64,000 nucleotides of DNA from positions 1 through 64,000 of the forward strand of contig DEDT01000041.1 of assembly GCA_002350105.1 (NCBI GenBank), read 5' to 3'. The notes below the pieces were generated by a model. That model did not search any database, was not told where the DNA came from, and worked only from the letters and a program-made list of their open reading frames with translations. Below, in pieces: positions 46,552 to 54,224 of this stretch. This DNA is from Selenomonadaceae bacterium UBA2897. GTDB lineage: Bacteria > Bacillota > Negativicutes > Selenomonadales > Selenomonadaceae. Numbering within the stretch: the first letter of the stretch is position 1; each line of letters opens with the position of its first letter. The position numbers and the translations under genes are program-made.

Positions 46552-47970
46552 TTACTCGTGCAACGTATAGACGCGGATGGAGCTCGTATTGCCCTCGCTG
46601 AGCTGGATGCCGGAGGTCACGATCGTCATGTCGCCGATCTCGACCAGGCCATGATCCAGGGCGCAGGTCGTCGCGGAGCCCGTCATCTCATCCACCGTAT
46701 GCCAGGAACGGCCCTTCAGCGGATAGACACCCCAGCGGAGGTTCAGATGGCGTGCCACCTTATCGGACGGCGTGTAGGCGGCGATGCAGGCCTTCGGGCG
46801 ATACTTCGAAACGACCTTCGTCGTGTAGCCGGAGATCGTCGGCGTGATGATTGCCTTGGCATCAAGCTCATAGGCCAGCTCAACCGTAGCATGCGCGATG
46901 GCGTCCGTCGTGGACGGCTGATGCTCAAAGCCCTTGCGCGCGAAGATCTTCTTATAGTCGAGGGACTCCTCGATGCGCAGTGCGATGCGGTTCATCGTCG
47001 CCACAGCCTCGACCGGATAGTCACCGCTGGCCGTCTCACCGGACAGCATGATGGCATCCGTGCCATCGAGGATGGCGTTGCCGACATCGGAGACCTCGGC
47101 ACGCGTCGGGCGCGGGTTGTTCGTCATGGACTCCAGCATCTGCGTGGCAACGATGACCGGCTTGCCGGCCTTGTTGCACTTCTTGATGATCTCCTTCTGG
47201 ATCAGGGGCACATCCTCCGCCGGAATCTCAACGCCGAGATCGCCACGGGCAACCATGATGCCATCGGAAACCTCGAGGATGCTGTCGAAGTTCTTGACGC
47301 CTTCGAGGTTCTCGATCTTCGGGATGATCTCCATGTGGCCGTTGTGCTCCTGGATGAGCTTGCGGATGGCCAGCACATCGGAAGCGCGCTGAATGAAGGA
47401 AGCGGCGACGAAGTCCATGTCGTTCTCGCAGCCGAAGATGATGTCCTTCTCATCCTGCTCGGAGATGGGCGGCAGGCCCAGCGACACGCCCGGTACAGCC
47501 ACGCGCTTGCGCGTGCTCATCTTGCCGCTGTTCAGGATCGTCGTGATAATATCCTTGCCCTTGATCTCGTCGACCTTCAGCTCAACGAGGCCATCGGAGA
47601 GCAGCAGCTTGTCGCCCGGCTTGACCTCGGTGTAGAGGCCCTTGTGGTTGATGGAGACATGCGTCTCATCGCCCGGCTCATCCTTGTAGGTCAGCGTGAA
47701 CTTCTTGCCCTTCTCCAGCATGACCTTGCCGTCCTTGAACTCGCCCAGACGCATCTCCGGTCCCTTCGTATCAAGGATGAAGGAGATGACCTTGCGCGTC
47801 TTCCTGGCAGCCTCGCGCACCGCCTGGATACGTGCCAGATGCTCGGCGTGATCACCATGCGAGAAGTTGAAGCGAGCGCAGTTCATGCCGTTCTCGATCA
47901 ACTTTTCCACGACACCCGGTTTCTCCGTGCTCGGGCCCTGCGTGCAGATGATCTTCGTTTTTTTCAACAT
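46552..47970 (-). CDS. pyk: Pyruvate kinase
   Basis: 472-residue glycolytic enzyme that makes pyruvate and ATP from phosphoenolpyruvate. N-terminal KTKIICTQGPSTEKPGVVEK, the active-site region IPKIENLEGVKNFDSILEVS, MVARGDLGVEIPAEDVPLIQ and the Mg/K region ILDGTDAIMLSGETASGDYP are all intact. The C-terminal domain is present but without the extra PEP-utiliser domain seen in Bacillus. It is monocistronic with its own promoter and terminator. Confidence 0.96.
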   Translation of the reverse strand: MLKKTKIICTQGPSTEKPGVVEKLIENGMNCARFNFSHGDHAEHLARIQAVREAARKTRKVISFILDTKGPEMRLGEFKDGKVMLEKGKKFTLTYKDEPGDETHVSINHKGLYTEVKPGDKLLLSDGLVELKVDEIKGKDIITTILNSGKMSTRKRVAVPGVSLGLPPISEQDEKDIIFGCENDMDFVAASFIQRASDVLAIRKLIQEHNGHMEIIPKIENLEGVKNFDSILEVSDGIMVARGDLGVEIPAEDVPLIQKEIIKKCNKAGKPVIVATQMLESMTNNPRPTRAEVSDVGNAILDGTDAIMLSGETASGDYPVEAVATMNRIALRIEESLDYKKIFARKGFEHQPSTTDAIAHATVELAYELDAKAIITPTISGYTTKVVSKYRPKACIAAYTPSDKVARHLNLRWGVYPLKGRSWHTVDEMTGSATTCALDHGLVEIGDMTIVTSGIQLSEGNTSSIRVYTLHE

Positions 47971-48010
47971 TTGCTATTACCCCCATCAAGAATCCTTTAC
48001 TATGAACCTC

Positions 48011-48039
48011 ATTCTACACCCTTTATTCGCCACGCTCAA
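48011..48039 (-). promoter_or_regulatory. Promoter of pyk
   Basis: Minus-strand TTGAGC (48039-48034), 17-base spacer, TAGAAT (48016-48011), about 40 bases before the start. Confidence 0.65.
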
Positions 48040-48198
48040 GCCAAAATCCCCCTTATACGGGAAAGAAATTATTTTCAGAAAAATTCATGTTATTTATTGC
48101 TTTTGCTATAGCGTATAAGTAATGTTTATCGGCTTACACTACGTGCCATTGCGCGAAAAGTGATAATTCCCCCTGCTGGCATCATTCCCCGCCAAACA

Positions 48199-48227
48199 AA
48201 AAAACTGCCCGCAAAAATGCAGGCAGC
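48199..48227 (-). terminator. Terminator after the FliD-like gene
   Basis: Stem CTGCCCGC/GCAGGCAG (48206-48213 and 48220-48227) with one G-T pair, then seven T residues on the minus strand. Confidence 0.85.
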
Positions 48228-48232
48228 AGAAA

Positions 48233-49111
48233 TCAAAACATGAAATTGAGCAAATTGCCTACCGAGGCATATGTCGTCATGCCCTGAAGGGCCTTACCTG
48301 TGTAGAGCGACGCGACCTCCATCTCGCCGCCGATCATCTGCTTCATCGAGGGAAACAGCTTGCTGCGCTGATGGTTGGCCTGCTCGATGTGCGTCTCCGC
48401 CTTGCCGGCGAGGCCGCTGCGTCCCAGCGTATACTCGGTGGCATCGCTGTTCTCCGTCAGGGCCTTGGCCAGCTTGTCCTCATCGAGCGACAGCGCACCG
48501 GTCTTCGTATCAACCGTAATGCCCACCGTGCTGTACTGGCCAGCGTGATAGGTCGTATCCGCGAAGTTGCTGCTCAGTGCCTTCATGCGGTCACTGACCT
48601 CCGCGTTGTCGCTGGTGAACTGCAGCGCATCGTTGTAGGCCGAGACGAGATTGCTGACGTTCTTGATGGCCGCCTTGAGCCCACTGCTGTAGGTCTTCGT
48701 GCCATCGGCATTAGTCGTGATATCGTCTTTGCCGAAGTCGAAATTCATATACTTGACGGTGCTCGCCGCATCTTTCAGATCCGACATCGTGCTGTCGTAC
48801 TCCGCATAAAATGCCTTGTTCGTCGAGGTATAGGAACTCATGAGGCCCTGGATACCCGACTTGATGCTCGTGAGCGTCTTCATGTCCTCCGACGCCTGCG
48901 TAGCCGCATTCTTCCAGCTGTTGACGATAGCCTCCGAGCTGGACTTCGCGTTGCTGCTGATGCTCGAAAGCGACGTCGAACTCGTGGCAGACGATGTGCT
49001 CTTCGCCGTACTGGTACTGCTCGTACTCGAGCCGAACAGTGACAGGCCATTATTCTGCGCCATCTTGTACATGGCGTAGGTGTTGTTGGCCATTGCCGAA
49101 ATCGTAGCCAT
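48233..49111 (-). CDS. FliD C-terminal-like flagellar cap-related protein
   Basis: 292-residue protein, low in Cys and Trp and rich in Ser, Thr and Ala, as in flagellar axial proteins. The C-terminal half (SGLKAAIKNVSNLVSAYNDA, VDTKTGALSLDEDKLAKALT, GRSGLAGKAETHIEQA) resembles the FliD C-terminal domain, and the terminal SVGNLLNFMF is hydrophobic. It is much shorter than FliD and has a Ser-rich stretch near residue 40-70. No flagellar gene is near. ATG at 49111 has GGAGG seven bases upstream. It could be a secreted flagellar accessory protein; this is a moderate-confidence inference. Confidence 0.65.
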   Translation of the reverse strand: MATISAMANNTYAMYKMAQNNGLSLFGSSTSSTSTAKSTSSATSSTSLSSISSNAKSSSEAIVNSWKNAATQASEDMKTLTSIKSGIQGLMSSYTSTNKAFYAEYDSTMSDLKDAASTVKYMNFDFGKDDITTNADGTKTYSSGLKAAIKNVSNLVSAYNDALQFTSDNAEVSDRMKALSSNFADTTYHAGQYSTVGITVDTKTGALSLDEDKLAKALTENSDATEYTLGRSGLAGKAETHIEQANHQRSKLFPSMKQMIGGEMEVASLYTGKALQGMTTYASVGNLLNFMF

Positions 49112-49295
49112 AATATTTCCTCCCTTCCCTGGTAATGCAGGATCCACTCTTCCACCTATATTATCGTCTATTTTCCCTTAAAAATAAAGCCCCCCGCGCA
49201 AATAATCCGCCCGCTCGCCACCGCGCAAAAACTGTAACGAAAATTTTACAGTATCGCAAAATCGTCTAAATCATAAAATTCTCTTTACAGTTTTC

Positions 49296-49324
49296 TTGAT
49301 TTTGCAATACCATAACCATATAAT
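49296..49324 (+). promoter_or_regulatory. Promoter of the DUF4143 ATPase gene
   Basis: TTGATT (49296-49301), 17-base spacer, TATAAT (49319-49324) on the plus strand in an AT-rich spacer, with GAGGAGG before the gene. Confidence 0.65.
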
Positions 49325-49356
49325 TACAGTATGAAGGTATAGAGGAGGTCGCTCGC

Positions 49357-50568
49357 ATGGTAAAACGTGAACTATATCTACGTCGTATACGTCCCTTTTA
49401 CGATTCTGAACTGGTCAAGGTTATCACCGGCATCCGCCGCTGCGGCAAATCGACCCTGATGCTGCAGATTGTCGAGGAAATCCGGTCAAAGGGTGTGCCT
49501 GAAGACCACATTCTGGTCATCAATTTCGAAATCTATAAATTCCGGTCGCTGCTGTCCCCTGACAAGTTCAATGATTATGTCGAGTCACGCATCACCGATA
49601 CGCAGAAATACTACCTGTTCTTCGATGAGATCCAGAACGTAACGGACTTTGAGCTGGTCGTAAACTCTTTCCGCGCCGGCCATAACGTGAGCATCTTCCT
49701 GACCGGCTCAACCTCAAAACTGCTGTCCGGCGAGCTGGCTTCACATCTCGGTGGGCGCACGCTCTCTTTCCGTGTCATGCCCTTTACCTTCAGCGAAGTC
49801 ACGGAACTGCTGCGCGAGCAGGGGCAGGACAGTGACCGTATGCAGATGTTCCGTGACTACTGCCGCTGGGGCGGCTTTCCCCTCGTCTGGTCGGTACCTG
49901 CCGACGAAGAGCGCACCTTCATCCTCACGAACCTCTACGATTCCATTGTGCTCAAGGATATCGTTCTGCGCAACAGCATCAAGTCACCTTTGATTCTGGA
50001 GAAGATTCTCAACTATACTATAGCCAACTCATCTACCACTTTCTCGGGCAATCGCATCGCCGGTGTTCTCACCAGCCAGGCCATGAAAGTCTCTGCGCCC
50101 GTGGTGAACAACTACCTGAAGGCCATCCTCGATGCCTGCATCATCAACCAGGTCGAACGCTACGACATTCGCGGCAGCAAACTGCTGGCCTACGAGGCCA
50201 AGCTCTACGTCTGCGACCTCGGCATCTTCCAGCTAAAAAAGAACCGCGTCAAGGATGAATACAATTTCATGGTAGAAACCATCATCTACAACGAACTCAT
50301 CGCCCGCGGCTATCACGTCTACGTCGGCAAAACGCCCAAAGGCGAAATCGACTTCGTCGTGACGCACAACCAGCAAAAATGCTATATCCAGGCCGCCTAC
50401 ATGCTCTCCACTCCCGAGACCCGTGCCCGCGAGTTTGGCGCCTTCGCCCCCATCAAGGACGCTTATCCCCGCTACGTCATCACCATGGACCCCATCACCC
50501 AGGACGAGAACGGCATCCGGCATCTAAATTTGCTGGACTTCCTCATGGACGAAAACTCTCTTGGCTAA
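49357..50568 (+). CDS. AAA ATPase with C-terminal DUF4143 domain
   Basis: 403-residue protein of a common accessory ATPase family. Walker A is GIRRCGKSTLML, Walker B YYLFFDEIQNV, and sensor-like FLTGSTSKLLSGELASHLGG. The C-terminal DUF4143 part ends with a nuclease-like fold (ARGYHVYVGKTPKGEIDFVV), where GEIDFVV is similar to the core of PD-(D/E)xK folds. Function is unknown; many bacteria carry numerous copies, often with signs of transfer. It is alone on the plus strand with its own promoter. Confidence 0.85.
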   Translation: MVKRELYLRRIRPFYDSELVKVITGIRRCGKSTLMLQIVEEIRSKGVPEDHILVINFEIYKFRSLLSPDKFNDYVESRITDTQKYYLFFDEIQNVTDFELVVNSFRAGHNVSIFLTGSTSKLLSGELASHLGGRTLSFRVMPFTFSEVTELLREQGQDSDRMQMFRDYCRWGGFPLVWSVPADEERTFILTNLYDSIVLKDIVLRNSIKSPLILEKILNYTIANSSTTFSGNRIAGVLTSQAMKVSAPVVNNYLKAILDACIINQVERYDIRGSKLLAYEAKLYVCDLGIFQLKKNRVKDEYNFMVETIIYNELIARGYHVYVGKTPKGEIDFVVTHNQQKCYIQAAYMLSTPETRAREFGAFAPIKDAYPRYVITMDPITQDENGIRHLNLLDFLMDENSLG

Positions 50569-50662
50569 AATCGCGGCTCTTTGCTGCAATCTTTACCGCT
50601 GGCATTCAGTTGTGCTTCTGCATCTCATCTAATATCTGCAAACGCCTGCTATAATGGCACGC

Positions 50663-51094
50663 TCAAAAATACCCGCACACCCCGGCGGCACAGACGATGG
50701 CTATGACGAGCGCCACGACGGCAACGCCGAAGCAGGTGCCGCTGTCGTCGTCCTGCGGGGCATACTGGCCGACGTAGGACTTCGCTGGATTGGCCGGATC
50801 GTAGTGGACTTCTTCTTCGTTCCACGGTTCCATACCGGTATCGGTCTTTGCCTGATAGGTCACGCCGTCCACTTCGTAAACAAAGGTCGCCCTGTAATAA
50901 CTGACACGTTTGATGTAGTATTTAATATACCTCTCCTGCGCTATTTTCTTTCCCTTCGTTTCACCCGTATACACTTCCTCGAGCGCATCTGCGGCCGCAC
51001 CGCCGCGGTTCCATTCCTGCACGCCGGCCCACGCGTAATAAACAAATACACCCGCCGAAATCAACGCCAGGAGCAAATATATCAGTCTTCGCAT
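50663..51094 (-). CDS. DUF3592-type membrane protein
   Basis: 143-residue protein with a helix at each end (LIYLLLALISAGVFVYYAWA and CFGVAVVALVIAIVCAAGVC) and a beta-rich middle with YRATFVYEVDGVTYQAKTDT and VHYDPANPAKSYVGQYA, the pattern of DUF3592. No function is known for the family. The ATG has AGGGGGCGGG upstream. It is convergent with the DUF4143 ATPase gene. Confidence 0.75.
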   Translation of the reverse strand: MRRLIYLLLALISAGVFVYYAWAGVQEWNRGGAAADALEEVYTGETKGKKIAQERYIKYYIKRVSYYRATFVYEVDGVTYQAKTDTGMEPWNEEEVHYDPANPAKSYVGQYAPQDDDSGTCFGVAVVALVIAIVCAAGVCGYF

Positions 51095-51226
51095 CTTTCC
51101 CGCCCCCTTCCAGAATTTACGCCTGCTCTCTCTGCAGCAACCATATAGAACACCTTTGTCTCAGCAAAATTATACCATATTAAGTTCGTATCCGTCTGGT
51201 CATACATAAAAATCGTTACGATATAT

Positions 51227-51255
51227 TGACATTGCATATAAATTTATTTACAATG
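51227..51255 (+). promoter_or_regulatory. Promoter of the RelB-like antitoxin gene
   Basis: TTGACA (51227-51232), 17-base spacer, TACAAT (51250-51255), in a strongly AT-rich stretch. Confidence 0.75.
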
Positions 51256-51293
51256 AAGGTAATAAACTATGCGCAAAAAAGGAGTGAAACCCT

Positions 51294-51578
51294 ATGCCAA
51301 GTGCTAATATCAACATCCGCATGGATACCGACTTGAAGAATCAATTTGATGCCTTTTGCAAAGAGGTTGGTCTGACGATGACCGCAGCTTTTAATGTCTT
51401 TGCTAAGAAAACTGTAGCTGAGCAACGCATCCCCTTCTCCATTGGCAGAGATGTACCAAACACAGAGACACTGGAGGCCTTGGCTGAGGTGAAAAAAATG
51501 AAAGCCGCCCCGAATTACGGCAAGCGCTACAAAGATGTAGATGCCATGATGAAGGAGCTGCTATCTGATGTTCAATAA
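51294..51578 (+). CDS. RelB/DinJ-family antitoxin without a toxin partner
   Basis: 94-residue protein. The N-terminal ribbon-helix-helix (NINIRMDTDLKNQFDAFCKE, then VGLTMTAAFNVFAKKTVAEQ) is a clear RelB/DinJ DNA-binding domain; the C-terminal half would wrap a RelE/YafQ-type toxin. AAAAGGAG lies ahead of the ATG. A terminator follows the stop directly, and no RelE-like frame is present on either side, so this antitoxin is an orphan or has a partner elsewhere. It lies in an AT-rich pocket unlike the flanking GC-rich genes, which suggests transfer. Confidence 0.85.
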   Translation: MPSANINIRMDTDLKNQFDAFCKEVGLTMTAAFNVFAKKTVAEQRIPFSIGRDVPNTETLEALAEVKKMKAAPNYGKRYKDVDAMMKELLSDVQ

Positions 51579-51630
51579 GAAAGCTCTGCGGCTAAGGCAA
51601 ACTTGCCTGAACCGTAGAGCTTTCTTTTTT
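51579..51630 (+). terminator. Terminator after the RelB-like gene
   Basis: Long stem: outer GAAAGCTCT/AGAGCTTTC (51579-51587 and 51616-51624), inner CGG/CCG and AGGCA/TGCCT, then six T residues. Confidence 0.88.
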
Positions 51631-51638
51631 ATTCGCTA

Positions 51639-52034
51639 TTATCCGCGCTCCCCGTGGTGTTCCCCGTGGTGTTCGAGGTGGCGGATTTCTTTGACTTTGT
51701 TCTGCGCGTCCACCATGACCACGGTGGGGCGATAGGTCCGGGCCTCGTCGCCGGTGAAGAAGGCGTAGGCCATGATGATGACGATGTCGCCGGGCTGGGC
51801 GAGGCGGGCGGCGGCGCCGTTGAGGCAGATGACGCCCGAGCCGCGCTCACCGGGGATGACATAGGTCTCGAGTCGCGCGCCGTTGTTGTTGTCGACGACC
51901 TGCACGCGCTCGTTCTCGAGGATACCGGCCGCGTCCATGAGGTCGCGGTCAATGGTGATGCTGCCCATGTACTGCAGGTTCGCCTCCGTCACCGTAGCGC
52001 AATGAATCTTGGACTTCAGCATATGTAAAATCAT
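51639..52034 (-). CDS. panD: Aspartate 1-decarboxylase
   Basis: 131-residue enzyme that makes beta-alanine for pantothenate. The self-cleavage site is MGSITIDRDLMDAAG (Gly24-Ser25), giving the pyruvoyl group; NNGARLETYVIPGERGSG and NGAAARLAQPGDIVIIMAYA are also conserved. The C-terminal HHGEHHGERG is an unusual His-rich tail. GGAAAGG precedes the ATG. It ends the panS-panC-panD operon, 45 bases after panC. Confidence 0.95.
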   Translation of the reverse strand: MILHMLKSKIHCATVTEANLQYMGSITIDRDLMDAAGILENERVQVVDNNNGARLETYVIPGERGSGVICLNGAAARLAQPGDIVIIMAYAFFTGDEARTYRPTVVMVDAQNKVKEIRHLEHHGEHHGERG

Positions 52035-52079
52035 GTTTGTTCCTTTCCAAATGATGACCGAGGCTGAACTGCCTGTACC

Positions 52080-52934
52080 TCAGCCCAGAATGATGTTATC
52101 GATGAGGCGCGTCTTGCCGATGTAGACGGCAATGGCCAGCAGGCACGGCTCCGTGACGTTGTCCGTCGCCTGCAGCGCCGGATAAGTGTAGAGGTCGACG
52201 TAGTCGATCTTCGCCAGCGGCTCTTTGGCCAGCTCGTCCGCCGTGACCTTTTTCAGCACCTCAGCCCTGCACTCGCCCTGCTCATAGGCCGCCCGGGCCG
52301 CCCGCAGGCTGCGCGAGAGCACGAGGGCTGCCTTTTTCTCCTCTGCGCTCATATAGGCGTTGCGGGAGCTGCGTGCGAGGCCGCTCTCCTCGCGGCAGAT
52401 GGGCACCATATTGACCTCGACGGGGAGGTTCAGATCCGCGACGAAACGGCGCACCACCGCGACCTGCTGCGCATCCTTCTGGCCAAAGAAAGCCTTGTCG
52501 GCGCGCGTGATGTTCATGAGCTTCGTCACGACCGTGGCCACGCCGCGGAAATGGCCGGGACGGCGCGCGCCGCAGAGCACGTCCGTGATGCCGTTTTCCA
52601 CCGTGATGTAGGTGCCATAGCCCTCGGGGTACATCTCCTGCGGCTCCGGATGGAACACCGCATCGACGCCCTCGGCCTGCAGCTTCTCGCAGTCGGCGGG
52701 GAACTGGCGCGGGTACTTGTCATAGTCCTCGTTCGGGCCAAACTGCACGGGGTTGACGAAGACCGAGGCAATGACGACGTCGCAGGCCTTGCGCGCCGCG
52801 CGCATGAGCGTCATGTGGCCCTCATGCAGGGCACCCATGGTCGGGCAAAGGCCGATGGTTTTGCCCGCCGCATGCTGCGCCGCCGCATAAGCCTGCATCT
52901 CTTTGACCGTGGTGAAAACTTTTAACTCTTTCAT
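52080..52934 (-). CDS. panC: Pantothenate synthetase
   Basis: 284-residue ligase that joins pantoate and beta-alanine. The ATP-binding motif is LCPTMGALHEGHMTLMRAAR, followed by VFVNPVQFGPNEDYDKYPR and GQKDAQQVAVVRRFVADLNL. Its start overlaps the panS stop in ATGA, so it is translationally coupled to a transporter gene. The product of this enzyme plus PanD's beta-alanine gives pantothenate. Confidence 0.95.
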   Translation of the reverse strand: MKELKVFTTVKEMQAYAAAQHAAGKTIGLCPTMGALHEGHMTLMRAARKACDVVIASVFVNPVQFGPNEDYDKYPRQFPADCEKLQAEGVDAVFHPEPQEMYPEGYGTYITVENGITDVLCGARRPGHFRGVATVVTKLMNITRADKAFFGQKDAQQVAVVRRFVADLNLPVEVNMVPICREESGLARSSRNAYMSAEEKKAALVLSRSLRAARAAYEQGECRAEVLKKVTADELAKEPLAKIDYVDLYTYPALQATDNVTEPCLLAIAVYIGKTRLIDNIILG

Positions 52935-53878
52935 TCTATGACAACCTCTTTTTCTTCCATTTTCGCGTCACGACGCGCATAGTAGTTGGCGACCAGGGAA
53001 CCGGAAATATTGTGCCAGACGGAGAAAATCGCGCCCGGAATCGCGGCGACCGGATCGAAATACAGCACGGCCAGCGCCGCTGCCAGACCCGAGTTCTGCA
53101 TGCCAACCTCGATGGAGACCGTGCGCGCCCGCTGGCTGTCCATGTGGCAGAGGTGCGCGAGGCCATAGCCCAGCGCGAGCCCCAGCACGTTGTGCAGCAC
53201 GACGATGAGCACCAGCAGCGGACCGACCGTGAACAGCTTCTCCGCCGAGAGCGAGACGACGCCGCCCACGAGCAGCACGATGCAGATGACGGAAAGGAGC
53301 GGCAGCGCCGGTTCAATACGCGCGAGCCTCTCGCCCAGTGCATGGTGCACGATGAGACCAAGCACGATAGGCGCCAGTACCATCTCTGCAATCGAGATCA
53401 TCATGGACGATGCCGATACCGCGATATGCGCATCGGCATAGAGCAGCGTCAGCGCGGGCGTCACCAGCGGCGCTAAAAGCGTCGTCACCATCGTCATCGA
53501 GACGGAAAGCGCCACGTCGCCGCGCGCGAGATACGAAATCACGTTCGAGGCCGTACCGCCCGGGCACGTACCCACGAGAATCACGCCGATGGCGAGCTCC
53601 GGCGACAGGCCAAAGGCCTTGACGAGACCGAAGGCCACCAGCGGCATGATGAGGAACTGGGCAAAGACACCGATAGCCACGTTGCGCGGCTGACGCAGCA
53701 CGTTGCGGAAATCATCCACCGAGAGCGTCATGCCCATGCCGAACATCACGAGCCCGAGCATCCAGCTCACGTAGCCGCCGACCCAGTGCAGGAGCTCCGG
53801 GTGCCATGCACCGAGCACGCCCGCAGCCACGACGAAGAGCGCCATGTTGTCCACGAGAAATTTAGCAAACTTGCGCAA
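52931..53878 (-). CDS. panS: Bile acid:sodium symporter family transporter, PanS-like
   Basis: 315-residue membrane protein of the BASS family with nine to ten helices. Typical segments are GLVMFGMGMTLSVDDFRNVL, GTCPGGTASNVISYLARGDV (a sodium-site crossing) and IEVGMQNSGLAAALAVLYFD. In Salmonella a BASS member, PanS, carries ketopantoate or pantoate. Here direct coupling to panC makes pantoate precursor import the best guess. TTG at 53878 follows AGGAGG by seven bases. No panB or panE is in the operon, so imported precursor may replace that branch. Confidence 0.88.
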   Translation of the reverse strand: MRKFAKFLVDNMALFVVAAGVLGAWHPELLHWVGGYVSWMLGLVMFGMGMTLSVDDFRNVLRQPRNVAIGVFAQFLIMPLVAFGLVKAFGLSPELAIGVILVGTCPGGTASNVISYLARGDVALSVSMTMVTTLLAPLVTPALTLLYADAHIAVSASSMMISIAEMVLAPIVLGLIVHHALGERLARIEPALPLLSVICIVLLVGGVVSLSAEKLFTVGPLLVLIVVLHNVLGLALGYGLAHLCHMDSQRARTVSIEVGMQNSGLAAALAVLYFDPVAAIPGAIFSVWHNISGSLVANYYARRDAKMEEKEVVIE

Positions 53879-53973
53879 AAAAAGACCTCCTTTTGCTACA
53901 GTTCGGGAAAGGCGAATCGAACGATTGTATCCGCATTTCCCTGATAAACGACATGCAGCAAAAGAACGTCATA

Positions 53974-54005
53974 CAAAACGCGCCAGGCACAAAAGCCTGA
54001 CGCGT
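53974..54005 (-). terminator. Leader terminator of the pan operon
   Basis: Stem ACGCG-T-CAGGC with GCCTG-G-CGCGT (54005-53978), 6-base loop, followed by TTTTG on the minus strand. It lies inside the leader, about 100 bases before panS. Confidence 0.7.
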
Positions 54006-54020
54006 AAATTTCCTGATTTC

Positions 54021-54105
54021 CATCATGCAAAACACAGACGGTAACCCCCGCCGTCCTGTCCGCAAAAGCGGTACAGGCGGCCCGGCGCGCCCGCGCAGCA
54101 TGATG
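54021..54105 (-). ncRNA. Candidate pan-motif RNA element
   Basis: A closing stem pairs CATCATGC (54105-54098) with GCATGATG (54028-54021). Inside lies a hairpin at 54081-54050: GCCG-CCTGT-A-CCGC, loop TTTT, GCGG-ACAGG-A-CGGC. Each arm has one bulged adenosine (54072 and 54054), separated by five base pairs. A stem with two bulged adenosines ahead of pan genes is the description of the published pan RNA motif. Confidence 0.55.
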
Positions 54106-54189
54106 CCGAAAAAGTACAACCCGCTAAGGAAACACTGACGATTTAGTCAGCGTTTCCTTAAAGTGGTGTCATCTTTTGCTACGCTCTCC

Positions 54190-54218
54190 ATGCTAGCACA
54201 TTGCACGGAGAAAAGCAA
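54190..54218 (-). promoter_or_regulatory. Promoter of the panS-panC-panD operon
   Basis: Minus-strand TTGCTT (54218-54213), 17-base spacer, TAGCAT (54195-54190). Confidence 0.55.
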
Positions 54219-54224
54219 CTCGGG

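Larger units (their letters stand above)
53879..54224 (-). promoter_or_regulatory. Long structured leader of the panS-panC-panD operon
   Basis: This 346-base spacer holds, in transcript order on the minus strand: promoter at 54218-54190; a 14-bp hairpin (54159-54126, AAGGAAAC and CTGAC arms) without a T-run; a folded element 54105-54021; a terminator 54005-53974; and about 95 bases to the panS start with AGGAGG. The order aptamer-like fold then terminator suggests control by RNA. Confidence 0.6.

Noticed and set aside
49250..49310. Near-inverted repeat GTATCGCAAAAT / ATTTTGCAATAC before the DUF4143 gene
   Set aside because: One mismatch and a wide AT-rich gap; not distinguishable from chance in this composition.
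54126..54159. 14-bp hairpin as terminator of the third amino acid transporter
   Set aside because: There is no T-run on either strand, and it lies downstream of the panS promoter, so it is better seen as part of the pan leader.
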